Numbered from the stretch's first letter, positions 1 through 9,238 are shown. The stretch is DNA of 64,000 nucleotides from Acidovorax sp. T1 (GCF_002176815.1 NZ_CP021648.1:3756001-3820000), one strand, 5' to 3'. Notes: a model not told the origin generated them from the letters alone. Program-made: numbers and translations.

Positions 1-2
1 CC

Positions 3-2165
3 ACCGCCTACATGGACGAAGCCCAGCGCTTTGACTGGCTGGTGGCCATGGACGACGGCCAGGTGCTCGCCACCGGTGCGCCCCACGAGCTGCTGGAACG
101 CACCGGCACCAGCAACCTGGAGGCCGCCTTCATCGGGCTGCTGCCCGAGGCCAAAAAACGCGGCCACCAGCCCGTGGAGATCACCCCGCTGATGCTGGGC
201 GACGACGCAGAGGTGGCCATCGAGGCGCAGGGCCTGACCATGCGCTTTGGCGACTTCGTGGCCGTGGACCATGTGGATTTCCGCATCCGCCGCGGCGAGA
301 TCTTCGGGTTTCTGGGCTCCAACGGTTGCGGCAAGTCCACCACCATGAAAATGCTCACCGGCCTCTTGCCGGCCAGCGAGGGCGAGGCCTGGCTGTTTGG
401 CCAGAAAGTGAACCCCAAAGACATCGAAACCCGCCGCCGCGTGGGCTACATGTCACAAGCGTTTTCGCTGTATGGCGAGCAGACCGTGCGGCAAAACCTG
501 GTGCTGCACGCGCGCCTGTTCCATGTGCCCGAGGCCCAGGTGCCAGGGCGCGTGCAGGCCATGGTCGAGCGCTTTGGCCTGCAGGACGAAATTGACAGCC
601 TGCCCGACGCCCTGCCCCTGGGGCTGCGCCAGCGCCTGTCGCTCGCGGTGGCCATGGTGCACCAGCCCGAGCTGCTGATCCTGGACGAACCCACCTCGGG
701 CGTGGACCCGGTGGCGCGCGACAATTTCTGGCGCCTGCTGATCGAGCTGTCGCGGCGCGACCGGGTGACCATCTTCATCTCCACCCACTTCATGAACGAG
801 GCCGAGCGCTGCGACCGCATCTCGCTGATGCACGCCGGCAAGGTGCTGGTCAGCGCCAAGCCGGCAGACATCACCGCGCAGCGCGGCGCCAGCTCGCTGG
901 AACAGGCCTTCATTGCCCACCTGGAAGAGGCCTCGGGCACTCGGCGCGCCGTGCCCGCCGAAGGCACGCCAGCGCCTGCGGCGCCCACGCCCACACCGCA
1001 CAGCGAGCCCGCCACTGCGCCCACAGGCCGCCGCCGGGGCTTCTTCAGCCTGGGCCGCGCCCTGAGCTACATGTGGCGCGAGACGCTGGAGCTGCGGCGC
1101 GACCCGGTGCGCGCCACACTGGCGCTGCTCGGAACCGCCCTGCTGATGATCATCATTGGCTACGGCATCAGCATGGACGTCGAAGACCTTAGCTATGCGG
1201 TGCTGGACCAGGACCAGACCACGCTGAGCCAGAACTACACGCTCAACCTCGCGGGCTCGCGCTACTTCATTGAAAAGCCGCCCCTTCGCAGCCACGCAGA
1301 GCTGGACCAGCGCATGCGCAGCGGCGAGCTGGCCCTGGCCATCGAGATTCCACCGGGCTTCGCGCGCGACCTGCAGCATGGCCGGTCGGTGCAGGTGGCC
1401 GCCTGGGTGGATGGCGCCATGCCCATGCGCGCGGAAACCGTGCGCGGCTATATCAGCGCCATGCACCAGATGTGGCTGGCAGACCAGGCGCAGCACCGGC
1501 TGGGTGTGCGGCTGGCGGCGGCCAGCTCGGTCGAGACCCGCTTTCGCTACAACCCCGACGTGAAAAGCCTGCCCGCCATGGTGCCGGCCGTGATTCCGCT
1601 GCTGCTGATGCTGATACCGGCCATGCTCACGGCGCTGTCGGTGGTGCGCGAAAAAGAGCTGGGATCGATCATCAACCTGTATGTCACACCCGTCACACGG
1701 GCCGAGTTTCTGCTGGGCAAGCAGCTGCCCTACATCGTGCTGGCCATGTTCAACTTTCTGCTCATGACCGCGATGGCCGTCACGGTGTTCGATGTGCCGC
1801 TCAAGGGCAGCTTTGCCACGCTGGCGCTCGCGGCGCTGGTGTTCGTGGTGTCGTCCACGGGCATTGGCCTGCTGGCCTCCACCTTTACCCGCAGCCAGAT
1901 TTCGGCGATGTTCGTCACCATGATCGGCACGCTGATCCCTTCCATCCAGTATGCGGGGCTGATCAACCCGGTGTCCTCGCTCGAAGGCGTGGGCGCCTTC
2001 GTGGGGCGCATTTTTCCGGCCACGCATTTCCTGACCATCAGCCGGGGCGTTTTCAGCAAGGCGCTGGACCTGGGCAGCCTGCTGCCTTCGTTCTGGCCCT
2101 TGCTGATCGCCGCGCCGGTCATCGTCGGCACGGCCATCTTGCTGCTGCGAAAGCAGGAGTCCTGA
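3..2165 (+). CDS. ABC transporter ATPase-permease fusion (RbbA/YhiH type), 5' partial
   Basis: The gene is already open at the window edge. The first visible residues ([11 protein letters not shown]) are the H-loop end of a first ABC domain, so the true start lies upstream. A second complete ABC domain follows: Walker [10 protein letters not shown] about 100 residues in, signature-like [10 protein letters not shown], Walker [14 protein letters not shown] and H-loop [12 protein letters not shown]. An ABC-2 permease domain comes next, with one membrane segment near residue 370, a large extracytoplasmic loop and about five C-terminal membrane segments. Two ABC domains fused to an ABC-2 membrane domain is the RbbA/YhiH arrangement, usually part of a multidrug or unknown-substrate exporter. 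The next permease starts 2 bases after the stop, so the two form an operon. The substrate is unknown. Confidence 0.85.
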   Translation, partial: TAYMDEAQRFDWLVAMDDGQVLATGAPHELLERTGTSNLEAAFIGLLPEAKKRGHQPVEITPLMLGDDAEVAIEAQGLTMRFGDFVAVDHVDFRIRRGEIFGFLGSNGCGKSTTMKMLTGLLPASEGEAWLFGQKVNPKDIETRRRVGYMSQAFSLYGEQTVRQNLVLHARLFHVPEAQVPGRVQAMVERFGLQDEIDSLPDALPLGLRQRLSLAVAMVHQPELLILDEPTSGVDPVARDNFWRLLIELSRRDRVTIFISTHFMNEAERCDRISLMHAGKVLVSAKPADITAQRGASSLEQAFIAHLEEASGTRRAVPAEGTPAPAAPTPTPHSEPATAPTGRRRGFFSLGRALSYMWRETLELRRDPVRATLALLGTALLMIIIGYGISMDVEDLSYAVLDQDQTTLSQNYTLNLAGSRYFIEKPPLRSHAELDQRMRSGELALAIEIPPGFARDLQHGRSVQVAAWVDGAMPMRAETVRGYISAMHQMWLADQAQHRLGVRLAAASSVETRFRYNPDVKSLPAMVPAVIPLLLMLIPAMLTALSVVREKELGSIINLYVTPVTRAEFLLGKQLPYIVLAMFNFLLMTAMAVTVFDVPLKGSFATLALAALVFVVSSTGIGLLASTFTRSQISAMFVTMIGTLIPSIQYAGLINPVSSLEGVGAFVGRIFPATHFLTISRGVFSKALDLGSLLPSFWPLLIAAPVIVGTAILLLRKQES

Positions 2166-2167
2166 GC

Positions 2168-3298
2168 ATGCACGCTGCATCCATTGCCAACATCTGGCGC
2201 CTGGGGATCAAGGAACTGTGGAGCCTGGTGCGCGACCCCATGATGCTGGTGTTGATCGTCTACACCTTCACGGTGTCGATCTACGTAGCTGCCACGGCCA
2301 TGCCCGAGAGCCTGCACAAGGCCGCCATCGCCATCGTGGACGAGGACGACTCGCCCCTGTCGGCGCGCATCGTGGCCAGCTTCTACCCGCCGCACTTCAC
2401 CACCCCGCGCCTGATCACGCTGGCCGAGATGGATGCCGGCATGGACAACGGCACCTACACCTTTGTGCTCGACATCCCGCCCAACTTCCAGCGCGAGGTG
2501 CTGGCCGGGCTCGCCCCCGCGGTGCAGCTCAATGTGGACGCCACGCGCATGAGCCAGGCGTTCACCGGCAGCGGCTATATCCAGCAGATCGTGGCGGGCG
2601 AGGTCAACGAGTTCGTGCAGCGCCACCGCAGCGGCGCGCCGCTGCCGGTCGACCTGAACGTGCGCATGCGCTTCAACCCGAACCTCGAACAGGCCTGGTT
2701 CGGCTCGCTGATGGAGATCATCAACAACGTCACCATGCTGTCCATCATCCTGACGGGCGCGGCGCTGATCCGCGAGCGCGAGCACGGCACCATCGAGCAT
2801 TTGCTGGTCATGCCCGTGACGCCCGGCGAGATCATGCTGGCCAAGGTGTGGTCCATGGGGCTGGTGGTGCTGCTGGCGGCGCTGGTGGCGCTGGTGTTCG
2901 TGGTGCAGGGCGTCCTCAAGGTGCCGGTGCAGGGCTCGGTGCTGCTGTTCATGGTGCTGTCGGCGCTGCACCTGTTTGCCACCACCTCCATGGGCATCTT
3001 CCTGGCCACCGTGGCCCGCTCCATGCCGCAGTTCGGCATGTTGCTGGTGCTGACCCTTTTGCCGCTGCAAATGCTGTCGGGTGGCGTCACGCCGCGCGAG
3101 AGCATGCCTGAATTCGTGCAACAGGTGATGCTGGCCGCGCCGACCACGCATTTTGTGGCGGGCGCGCAGGCCATCCTGTACCGAGGTGCCGGCCTCGACA
3201 TGGTCTGGCCACAGTTGCTGGCCATACTGGCCATTGGCGGTGTGCTGTTCACCGTCTCGCTGGCCCGTTTTCGCAAAACCATCAGCCAGATGGCCTGA
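2168..3298 (+). CDS. ABC-2 type transporter permease (YhhJ type)
   Basis: This is a 376-residue membrane protein. It has one N-terminal transmembrane segment (about residues 25-45), a periplasmic region of some 140 residues, and five or six hydrophobic segments from about residue 175 to the end. The motif REREHGTIEHLLVMPVTP before the second membrane block is characteristic of ABC-2 permeases. The start ATG follows the stop of the ATPase fusion by two bases, so the pair is translationally linked and probably forms one exporter. The open frame extends far upstream into the previous gene; I chose the first start after that gene's stop. The exported compound is not evident. An HlyD-like adaptor would be expected upstream, outside the window. 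Confidence 0.85.
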   Translation: MHAASIANIWRLGIKELWSLVRDPMMLVLIVYTFTVSIYVAATAMPESLHKAAIAIVDEDDSPLSARIVASFYPPHFTTPRLITLAEMDAGMDNGTYTFVLDIPPNFQREVLAGLAPAVQLNVDATRMSQAFTGSGYIQQIVAGEVNEFVQRHRSGAPLPVDLNVRMRFNPNLEQAWFGSLMEIINNVTMLSIILTGAALIREREHGTIEHLLVMPVTPGEIMLAKVWSMGLVVLLAALVALVFVVQGVLKVPVQGSVLLFMVLSALHLFATTSMGIFLATVARSMPQFGMLLVLTLLPLQMLSGGVTPRESMPEFVQQVMLAAPTTHFVAGAQAILYRGAGLDMVWPQLLAILAIGGVLFTVSLARFRKTISQMA

Positions 3299-3324
3299 CC
3301 ATTCACAACATCCTCCGGAGTCTC

Positions 3325-4770
3325 ATGCCAGAAATCCTGCCCGCCCCCCTTCCAGCGCACAGCACCGGCAACGACCTGGGCACCGTGCGCAACCGCACCT
3401 TCGACGAGATCGCGGTGGGCGACACCGCCTCGTTCGAGCGCACGCTCAGCACCGAAGACATCCAGCTGTTTGCCGTGCTCTCGGGCGACGTGAACCCGCA
3501 GCACCTGGACGCGGAATACGCCGCCTCCACGCGCTTTCAGGGCGTCATTGCCCACGGCATGCTGGGCGGCGCACTGATCTCGGCGGTGCTGGGCACGCGC
3601 CTGCCCGGCCCCGGCACCATCTACCTGGGGCAGACGCTGAAATTCCTCGCACCCGTACGCGTGGGGGACACCCTGCATGTCAGCGTGACCGTGACCGCAC
3701 GCGACGAGGCCAAAAAACGCCTCCAACTCGCCTGCAGCTGCACCAACCAGGACGGCGTGGCCGTGATCCGTGGCGAGGCCGATGTGATTGCCCCCACCGA
3801 GCGCATCGAGCGCGCCCGCACCACGCTACCCGAGGTGCGCCTGACCGTCAACGGCGACGGCCTGCACCGGCTGCTGGACCATGTGCGCCCGATGGGCGCA
3901 ATCCCCATGGCGGTGGTGCACCCCTGCGATGCGCTGAGCCTTTCGGGCACACTGGACGCACGCGCGGCCGGGCTCATCACCCCGGTGCTGATTGGCCCGC
4001 GTGCGCGCATTCTGGCGGTGGCGCAGGCCAACGGCCTCGACATCTCGGACATCGACATCGAAGACGTGCCCCACAGCCATGCCGCCGCCGCGCGCGCGGT
4101 GGAGCTGGTGGCCCAGGGGCGTGTGGAGGCCCTCATGAAAGGCAGCCTGCACACCGACGAGCTCATGGCCGCCGTGGTGGCCAGCGGCACCGGCCTGCGC
4201 ACCAAGCGGCGCATCAGCCACTGCTACCTGATGCAGACCCCGGCCTACCCGCGCCCCTTCATCATCACCGACGCCGCCATCAACATCGCACCCACGCTGG
4301 ACGACAAGGCCGACATCGTGCGCAACGCCATCGACCTGGCCCATTCCATCGGCGTGGCCGAGCCGCGCGTGGCCATCCTGGCAGCGGTGGAAACCATCAA
4401 CCCGCACATGCCAGCCACGCTGGACGCGGCCGCGCTGTGCAAGATGGCCGACCGCGGCCAGATCACCGGCGCCCTGCTCGACGGGCCGCTGGCCTTCGAC
4501 AACGCCGTGTCGATGGCGGCCGCGCACACCAAGGGCATCGTCTCCGAAGTCGCAGGCCGGGCCGACATTCTGGTGGTGCCCGACCTGGAAAGCGGCAACA
4601 TGCTGGCCAAGCAGCTCGAATTCATGGGCAGCGCGGCCAGCGCCGGCATTGTGCTGGGCGCGCGCGTGCCCATCGTGCTCACCAGCCGCGCCGATTCGCG
4701 CGAGACCCGCATCGCCTCTTGCGCCGTGGCCGTGCTGCTGGCGCACCGCTACAAGGTGTTGCCGCCATGA
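3325..4770 (+). CDS. bifunctional MaoC-like hydratase / phosphate acetyltransferase
   Basis: The 481-residue protein joins two domains. Residues about 15-150 resemble an MaoC/hot-dog hydratase (FDEIAVGDTASFERTLS, then SGDVNPQHLDAEYA and GVIAHGMLGG, the region of the catalytic Asp/His). Residues about 180-481 resemble phosphate acetyl/butyryltransferase, with MKGSLHTDELM and ITDAAINIAP. It probably interconverts acetyl-CoA and acetyl phosphate (or another short acyl pair); the hydratase-like part has no proven role here. A good ribosome site (tccggag) precedes the ATG. Its stop overlaps the start of the acetate kinase gene (ATGA), so both are made together and form a complete acyl-CoA to acid plus ATP route. 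Confidence 0.88.
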   Translation: MPEILPAPLPAHSTGNDLGTVRNRTFDEIAVGDTASFERTLSTEDIQLFAVLSGDVNPQHLDAEYAASTRFQGVIAHGMLGGALISAVLGTRLPGPGTIYLGQTLKFLAPVRVGDTLHVSVTVTARDEAKKRLQLACSCTNQDGVAVIRGEADVIAPTERIERARTTLPEVRLTVNGDGLHRLLDHVRPMGAIPMAVVHPCDALSLSGTLDARAAGLITPVLIGPRARILAVAQANGLDISDIDIEDVPHSHAAAARAVELVAQGRVEALMKGSLHTDELMAAVVASGTGLRTKRRISHCYLMQTPAYPRPFIITDAAINIAPTLDDKADIVRNAIDLAHSIGVAEPRVAILAAVETINPHMPATLDAAALCKMADRGQITGALLDGPLAFDNAVSMAAAHTKGIVSEVAGRADILVVPDLESGNMLAKQLEFMGSAASAGIVLGARVPIVLTSRADSRETRIASCAVAVLLAHRYKVLPP

Positions 4771-5966
4771 GCGACCTGGTCCTCGTGCTCAACTGCGGCT
4801 CGTCGAGCATCAAGTTCGCGCTGTTTGACGCCAGCGTGCAGCCGCTGCCGCGCCAGCCTCTGTGGAACGGCAAGGTCGAGGGCATCACCGGCCCCGCCCC
4901 CACCTTTGGCGAAACCGGCATGGTGCCCGGCCCGGTGGTGCTGGACAGCGCCCAGCCCTACCATGCCGCGCTGGAGCACATCCGCGCGCGTGTTCTGGCC
5001 CGTGTGGCGCGCCTGGGCAGCCGCCGCATCGCCGCCGTGGCGCACCGCGTGGTGCACGGCGGCGCCAAATACTTCGACCCGGTGCGCGTGGACGCCACCG
5101 TGCTGGCCGACCTCAAGACCTACATCCCGCTGGCGCCGCTGCACCAGCCGTTCGCGCTGGAAGCCATCGAGGCGCTGCTGGCCACCGCGCCCGGCCTGCC
5201 CCAGGTGGCCTGCTTTGACACGGCCTTCCACCACACGCTGCCCGATGTCGAGAAGATGCTGCCCCTGCCCTATGGCGCCTGGGAGCGCGGCCTGCGCCGC
5301 TATGGCTTTCACGGCCTTTCATACGAGTTCATGTCGGTCGCGCTGGCCGAGCGCCATGGCGATGCCGCGCGCGGCCGCACCATCGTGGCCCACCTGGGCA
5401 GCGGTGCCAGCCTGTGCGCCATGGAGGGCCTGCGCAGCGTGGCCACCACCATGGGTTTTTCGGCGCTCGACGGGCTGATGATGGGCACGCGCTGCGGCGC
5501 GCTCGATCCCGGCGCCGTGCTGTACCTGATGGAGATCGAAAAACTCACGCTCGAACAGGTGGGCCATGTGCTGTACCACGAGTCGGGGCTGCTGGGCCTG
5601 TCGGGCGTGTCGTCCGACCCGCGCGTGCTGCTGCAGCAAGAGGCCGGCAACAAACGCGTACAGGCCGCGCTGGCCCTGTATGTGCGGCGCATCGTGCGCG
5701 AGATCGGCGCCATGACCGCTGTGCTGGGCGGGCTGGACATGCTGGTCTTCACCGCCGGCATTGGCGAGCACAATGCCATCCTGCGCGAGCGCATCTGCCG
5801 CGAGCTGGCCTTCCTGGGCGTGGCGCTGGATGCCGACGCCAACGCGCTGAACGCGCCCCTCGTCTCGCCCGCCGCCAGCCGCGTGCAGGTGGCGGTGGAG
5901 CCCACCAATGAAGAATGGATCGCCGCCTGGCGCACCCTCGCGCTGGTCGGCTTGCCCAGCCACTGA
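4767..5966 (+). CDS. ackA: acetate kinase
   Basis: This 399-residue kinase interconverts acetyl phosphate plus ADP with acetate plus ATP in the cytoplasm. The N-terminal LVLNCGSSSIKFALFD is the acetate/butyrate kinase signature 1. FDTAFHHTLP (about residue 150) and the HLGSGAS phosphate-binding loop are also present, as is FTAGIGEHN near the C-terminus. Length is normal for the family. The start overlaps the stop of the upstream phosphotransacetylase by four bases (ATGA). Together the two genes provide substrate-level phosphorylation or overflow acetate metabolism. Confidence 0.93.
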   Translation: MSDLVLVLNCGSSSIKFALFDASVQPLPRQPLWNGKVEGITGPAPTFGETGMVPGPVVLDSAQPYHAALEHIRARVLARVARLGSRRIAAVAHRVVHGGAKYFDPVRVDATVLADLKTYIPLAPLHQPFALEAIEALLATAPGLPQVACFDTAFHHTLPDVEKMLPLPYGAWERGLRRYGFHGLSYEFMSVALAERHGDAARGRTIVAHLGSGASLCAMEGLRSVATTMGFSALDGLMMGTRCGALDPGAVLYLMEIEKLTLEQVGHVLYHESGLLGLSGVSSDPRVLLQQEAGNKRVQAALALYVRRIVREIGAMTAVLGGLDMLVFTAGIGEHNAILRERICRELAFLGVALDADANALNAPLVSPAASRVQVAVEPTNEEWIAAWRTLALVGLPSH

Positions 5967-5998
5967 AATCACCCTTTCACTTTCGCCAAGAGTTCCCC

Positions 5999-6472
5999 AT
6001 GTACGAAAAAATCCTGGTTCCCTTCGACGGCAGCCCCACCTCGGAACAAGCCCTGAAAGAAGCCGCCGGCCTGGCGCTGAAATTGGGCGCGCAGGTGCGC
6101 CTGCTGCACATCATCGATCCGCTGACACACGCGGTCGGCTTTGTGCGCCCCGAGGTCTACCGAAGCGACTTCCTCCCCGCAGCCATGAAAGCGGCCGAGT
6201 CCATGCTGCGCACGGCCTGCGAACAACTCACCGCGCAAGGCATCCAGGCCGAAATCTGCCTGCTGGAGAACCTGGACGCCCAGGTGGCACAACTCGTGAT
6301 CGACGAAGCCCGGCAATGGGGCGCCAGCCTGATCGTGCTGGGCACCCAGGGACGGCGAGGCATGGCGCGCATGTTCCTGGGCAGCGATGCCGAGCAGGTA
6401 GCGCGCACCGCCCCCGTGCCAGTGCTGCTGGTGCGCCTGCCCGCCGACGCGCAACCTGCCGCGTCCGTCTGA
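5999..6472 (+). CDS. universal stress protein, UspA family, ATP-binding type
   Basis: This is a 157-residue single Usp domain. It begins YEKILVPFDGSPTSEQAL, the conserved strand and nucleotide-contact region. Near the C-terminus GTQGRRGMARMFLGS fits the G-2x-G-9x-G-S ATP-binding motif, so it belongs to the ATP-binding subgroup. The gene follows ackA by 32 bases on the same strand and may be co-transcribed with it. Usp genes often neighbour acetate or fermentation genes and respond to stationary phase or low oxygen. No clear regulator site is visible. The start was chosen at the ATG giving the canonical N-terminus; an upstream in-frame ATG would overlap ackA. Confidence 0.88.
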   Translation: MYEKILVPFDGSPTSEQALKEAAGLALKLGAQVRLLHIIDPLTHAVGFVRPEVYRSDFLPAAMKAAESMLRTACEQLTAQGIQAEICLLENLDAQVAQLVIDEARQWGASLIVLGTQGRRGMARMFLGSDAEQVARTAPVPVLLVRLPADAQPAASV

Positions 6473-6544
6473 GCGCGGCTCGGGCGATGGGGGCGATGTG
6501 GCTGCTAGCATCCCCCTCCTGATGCAATGCCCCGGAGTTTCCGC

Positions 6545-7123
6545 GTGATCCCCACCCCATCTGGCGCCCCCCGCGACCCGGTCGATGTGACCGATGCCAC
6601 ACCGCGCGCCCCCAGCACGCCGCCGCCGCGGCGCCCCAGCGCCGCTTTCATGCTGCAGCACCCGGCGCACTGCCTTGCGCTGGGCTTTGGCGCGGGCCTG
6701 AGCCCCAAGGCGCCCGGCACCGTGGGCACCCTGTGGGCCTGGCTGGCCTTTCTGGTGCTGCAGCACTGGCTGGATGCGCAGCAGCTGGGCCTGCTGATCG
6801 GCGCTGGCACGCTGGTGGGCTGGTGGGCCTGCACCGTCACCGCGCGGCACATGGGCGTTTCCGACCCCGGCAGCATCGTCTGGGACGAGGTCGTGGCCTT
6901 CTGGCTGGTGCTGTGGCTGGCCATGCCCATGGGGTTCTGGGGCCAGGCCGTGGCGTTTGCCCTGTTCCGCTTTTTCGATGCCGCCAAGCCCGGGCCCGTG
7001 GGCTGGGCCGACCAGCTGTTCAAGGGCTTTGGCTGGCGCGGCGGCTGGGGCATTTTGTTCGACGATTTCGTGGCGGCGTTCTGTACGCTGCTGGCGATTG
7101 CGCTGTGGAGGTTCTTCTGGTGA
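6545..7123 (+). CDS. pgpA: phosphatidylglycerophosphatase A
   Basis: This membrane enzyme of phospholipid synthesis removes phosphate from phosphatidylglycerol phosphate. Family motifs are clear: GFGAGLSPKAPGTVGTL, then DPGSIVWDEVVAFW and FRFFDAAKPGPVGWAD. Four hydrophobic segments cover most of the protein. I chose the GTG at 6545 because a Shine-Dalgarno-like cggag lies seven bases upstream. An ATG 18 bases earlier has no such site. The N-terminal 35 residues are proline-rich and probably disordered. The stop overlaps the GTG of the next gene (GTGA), so the two are translationally coupled. Confidence 0.9.
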   Translation: MIPTPSGAPRDPVDVTDATPRAPSTPPPRRPSAAFMLQHPAHCLALGFGAGLSPKAPGTVGTLWAWLAFLVLQHWLDAQQLGLLIGAGTLVGWWACTVTARHMGVSDPGSIVWDEVVAFWLVLWLAMPMGFWGQAVAFALFRFFDAAKPGPVGWADQLFKGFGWRGGWGILFDDFVAAFCTLLAIALWRFFW

Positions 7124-7644
7124 GCGTCCCATCACTATCAAAAAATGAGCTACCATCGCTTGCCACACAAGCGCAAGAGGCCATTTTGATGGATATTTCA
7201 CGCCAGCTGCTGGCGCGCGGCTGGATGCTGGCCACCGCCGAAAGCTGCACCGGCGGCCTGATCGCCGCTGCCTGCACCGACCTGGCGGGCTCCAGCCAGT
7301 GGTTCGAACGCGGCTTTGTCACCTATTCCAACGCCGCCAAGACCGAGCTGCTGGGCGTGCCCGCCACGCTGATTGAGCAGCATGGCGCCGTCAGCGAGCC
7401 CGTGGCCCGCGCCATGGCCGAAGGCGCCGTGGCCCACGCGCACGCCCAGGTAGCGGTGGCTGTGACCGGCGTGGCCGGCCCCACGGGCGGCAGCGCCGAC
7501 AAGCCCGTGGGCACGGTGTGGTTTGGCTGGTGCGTGGGCGGACAGACGCACAGCGAGGTGCGGCACTTTGCCGGTGACCGCGCCGCCGTGCGCACTGCCA
7601 CCGTGCGGCACGCGCTGGCGCGGCTGCAGGCGCTGCTGGCGTAG
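7120..7644 (+). CDS. pncC: nicotinamide-nucleotide amidohydrolase (CinA C-terminal domain, PncC)
   Basis: This is a single CinA_C domain. It has ATAESCTGGLIAAACTDLAGSS (catalytic Ser/Lys region), FVTYSNAAKTELLGV, and the loop AVTGVAGPTGG. It deamidates nicotinamide mononucleotide to the acid form in NAD recycling. The GTG start at 7120 overlaps the pgpA stop and has GGAGG eight bases upstream, giving 174 residues. If the ATG at 7189 were used it would be 151 residues. The first 23 residues from the GTG are encoded by a mobile-looking repeat (7134-7190), so the N-terminus is unusual and the start is worth testing. Confidence 0.85.
   Translation: MSVPSLSKNELPSLATQAQEAILMDISRQLLARGWMLATAESCTGGLIAAACTDLAGSSQWFERGFVTYSNAAKTELLGVPATLIEQHGAVSEPVARAMAEGAVAHAHAQVAVAVTGVAGPTGGSADKPVGTVWFGWCVGGQTHSEVRHFAGDRAAVRTATVRHALARLQALLA
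7134..7190 (+). repeat. short palindromic repeat, family A, at pncC 5' end
   Basis: The core reads tgagctaccatcgcttg, five bases, then caagcgcaagaggccatttt. This is an inverted repeat (cgcttg/caagcg) followed by agaggcc and a T-rich end. Related copies lie at 7684, 8760, 9735, 12393 and 21826. It starts inside the reading frame that begins at the GTG 7120. Confidence 0.6.
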
Positions 7645-7683
7645 CGGCCCGCGAGCACTGCGCCGAAATTCAAGCCAAATCAG

Positions 7684-7738
7684 CATCCAGCCCTTTCCTT
7701 GAAAGCGCTAGCAGCTCCTTTTTCAGGAGCAAATATTT
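7684..7738. repeat. short palindromic repeat, family A, partial, downstream of the SEC-C gene
   Basis: The sequence aagcgctagcagctcc followed by tttttcaggagcaa carries half of the family A palindrome. Its last bases contribute the TAA stop of the minus-strand gene that ends at 7737. It fills most of the gap between the two convergent genes pncC and the UPF0149/SEC-C gene, and may also serve as a transcription stop. Confidence 0.5.
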
Positions 7739-8594
7739 ACGCCCCGTGGCACTTCTTGAACTTCTTGCCGCTGCCGCACCAGCAGGGCTCGTTGCGGCCG
7801 GGTTCGGGCAGCTTGCGCACGGTTTCGATGCGCGGGCCCATGCTTTTCCATAGCTGGCGCAGGTCGTACACGGCCCAGATGGCTTCGCCAAAGGTTTCCA
7901 CGCGGGCCTGGCTGGTGCTGGGCGGGCCGTCTTCGCTGAACATGCAGACCTCGGGCTTGCCGGTGTCGTCTTCGGTCAGGGCGACGATGCTGTCGAGCGC
8001 ATCGTCAAGCCACTTGGCAGCCTCCTTGTCGCGCGGGGCGGCCCAGTCTTCGGGCCAGTTTTCCACGGCGAACATGAAGCCCAGCGCCCACACCTGGCCA
8101 AACGAGGGAATATCCTGGCCGGCCATTTCGGCGCGCTCCTCTTCGGGCAAGCTGGCCACGGCACCGCGCATGTCCATGGCCTCGGGCTGGAAGGTGCGCT
8201 CGTCGTCCAGCGTTTCGACCGGGGCGTCGAGCTGTGCTTCGACCTCGTTCCAGCGGCGCATCCACAGCTCCAGGAACCGCGCCTGCTGCGCCGCATCGGC
8301 AAACGCCGGCAGCAAGGGCAGCGCCTCGCCTTCGGCCAGGTCGAGCGCCGAGCCATCGCCCAGCAGCATGGGCAGGTATTCCGACGGCGGGATGGGGCGG
8401 CGGCTGCAGATCAGCGCCGTCAAAAAGCCGTCGCAGAACTCCCACTGCGGGATCTCTTCGCCCCGCGTGCGCAGGTCATCGAGCAGCGTGTCGATCTCGT
8501 CGAGTTCGTCGGGGCCCAGGGCCGGGGCAGCAGATGCGGCAGACACGGCAGATGCGGCGGCGGCGTCCGTGGGTTCTTGGTGGGGGGTGTTCAT
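7737..8594 (-). CDS. UPF0149 (YecA-like) family protein with C-terminal SEC-C zinc motif
   Basis: This is a 285-residue acidic cytoplasmic protein. After an Ala-rich leader (about 30 residues), residues 30-220 match the YecA/UPF0149 pattern (EIPQWEFCDGFLTALICSRRPIPPSEYLPMLLG, FGQVWALGFMFAVENWPEDW). The C-terminus is a SEC-C motif, NEPCWCGSGKKFKKCHG, with CxC and CH zinc ligands as in the SecA tail. The biochemical role of the family is unsettled; a link to translation or protein export through the zinc motif is only suggested. I chose the ATG giving MNTPHQEP; the frame is open further upstream without a better start. Confidence 0.82.
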   Translation of the reverse strand: MNTPHQEPTDAAAASAVSAASAAPALGPDELDEIDTLLDDLRTRGEEIPQWEFCDGFLTALICSRRPIPPSEYLPMLLGDGSALDLAEGEALPLLPAFADAAQQARFLELWMRRWNEVEAQLDAPVETLDDERTFQPEAMDMRGAVASLPEEERAEMAGQDIPSFGQVWALGFMFAVENWPEDWAAPRDKEAAKWLDDALDSIVALTEDDTGKPEVCMFSEDGPPSTSQARVETFGEAIWAVYDLRQLWKSMGPRIETVRKLPEPGRNEPCWCGSGKKFKKCHGA

Positions 8595-8695
8595 AGCGGG
8601 GCTCCAGTCGGCGGGGCCAAAGGGCAACAAGGCTTGGGTGCTGCCCCTGGCCCCTGGCAAAGGCGGCCAGTGTAGCCGCCCGCCGGGGCAAAAAG

Positions 8696-9238
8696 TCAAG
8701 CCATCGGCAGGGCAGAAGGTGTGGTGGCCGTGCGCTCCGGCGAATCCCCGGCCCACCTGTTTTCTTCAAAAACAATAGCTGTTGCCGCATGTGCACCAAG
8801 GGCTAGAAGCCTTTTTCTCATGCAAAGAACCGCCTTGTCCTTGCTGAGCAGGATGGCGCGGTGGGCCACGGCCAGGTCGATGAAATGCTGGTCGTCGGCG
8901 TCCTTGCACACGGCGGCCACGCGCGGCGCCACATCCACCCAGCGCACCTGGGCTTCGTAGGACTGCAGCAGCGCGCTGGCGGTCAGCCCATAAAACGCCA
9001 GGCGCGGCGCAATCTGCGGATAGGCCAGCACGCGCGCCAGCTCGTCGCGCATGGGCGGCGTGGCCACCCAGCACAGCCGCTGCGCATCGAGCAGCGCACG
9101 CACGGGCGCCACGGCCGCGTCGGCAAACAGCAGCAGGTCGAGCACGATGTTGGTGTCCAGCACCAGCGCGCGCGCATCGGCACCGGGTTCGCCGCGTTCG
9201 GGCAGCGGCAGCACGCAGCGCGGGGGCTTAGCCGCCAT
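8696..9238 (-). CDS. PIN-domain protein, putative toxin-antitoxin toxin family
   Basis: This is a 180-residue PIN fold. VLDTNIVLDLLLF carries the first catalytic Asp, MRDELARVL the middle acidic residue and KDADDQHFIDLAVAHRAILLSKDK the C-terminal Asp cluster. Such proteins are Mg-dependent RNases or toxin-like relatives. No antitoxin gene is adjacent: the start overlaps the last 11 bases of the RNA methyltransferase gene instead, suggesting co-translation and a housekeeping or orphan role. The C-terminal 40 residues are coded across a family A repeat (8760-8820), so the tail after KDKAVL is probably not part of the ancestral fold. Confidence 0.8.
   Translation of the reverse strand: MAAKPPRCVLPLPERGEPGADARALVLDTNIVLDLLLFADAAVAPVRALLDAQRLCWVATPPMRDELARVLAYPQIAPRLAFYGLTASALLQSYEAQVRWVDVAPRVAAVCKDADDQHFIDLAVAHRAILLSKDKAVLCMRKRLLALGAHAATAIVFEENRWAGDSPERTATTPSALPMA
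8760..8820. repeat. short palindromic repeat, family A, inside the PIN gene
   Basis: The motif caaaaacaatagctgttgc with agggctagaagcctttttc is a degenerate family A copy. It lies inside the 3' part of the PIN coding sequence and codes for the segment MRKRLLALGAHAATAIVFEE without breaking the frame. Confidence 0.5.

Noticed and set aside
453..2180. Long minus-strand open frame (575 codons) opposite the ABC transporter
   Set aside because: High-GC shadow frame: the opposite strand has clear ABC motifs, while this product is His/Gln/Arg-rich without any domain pattern.
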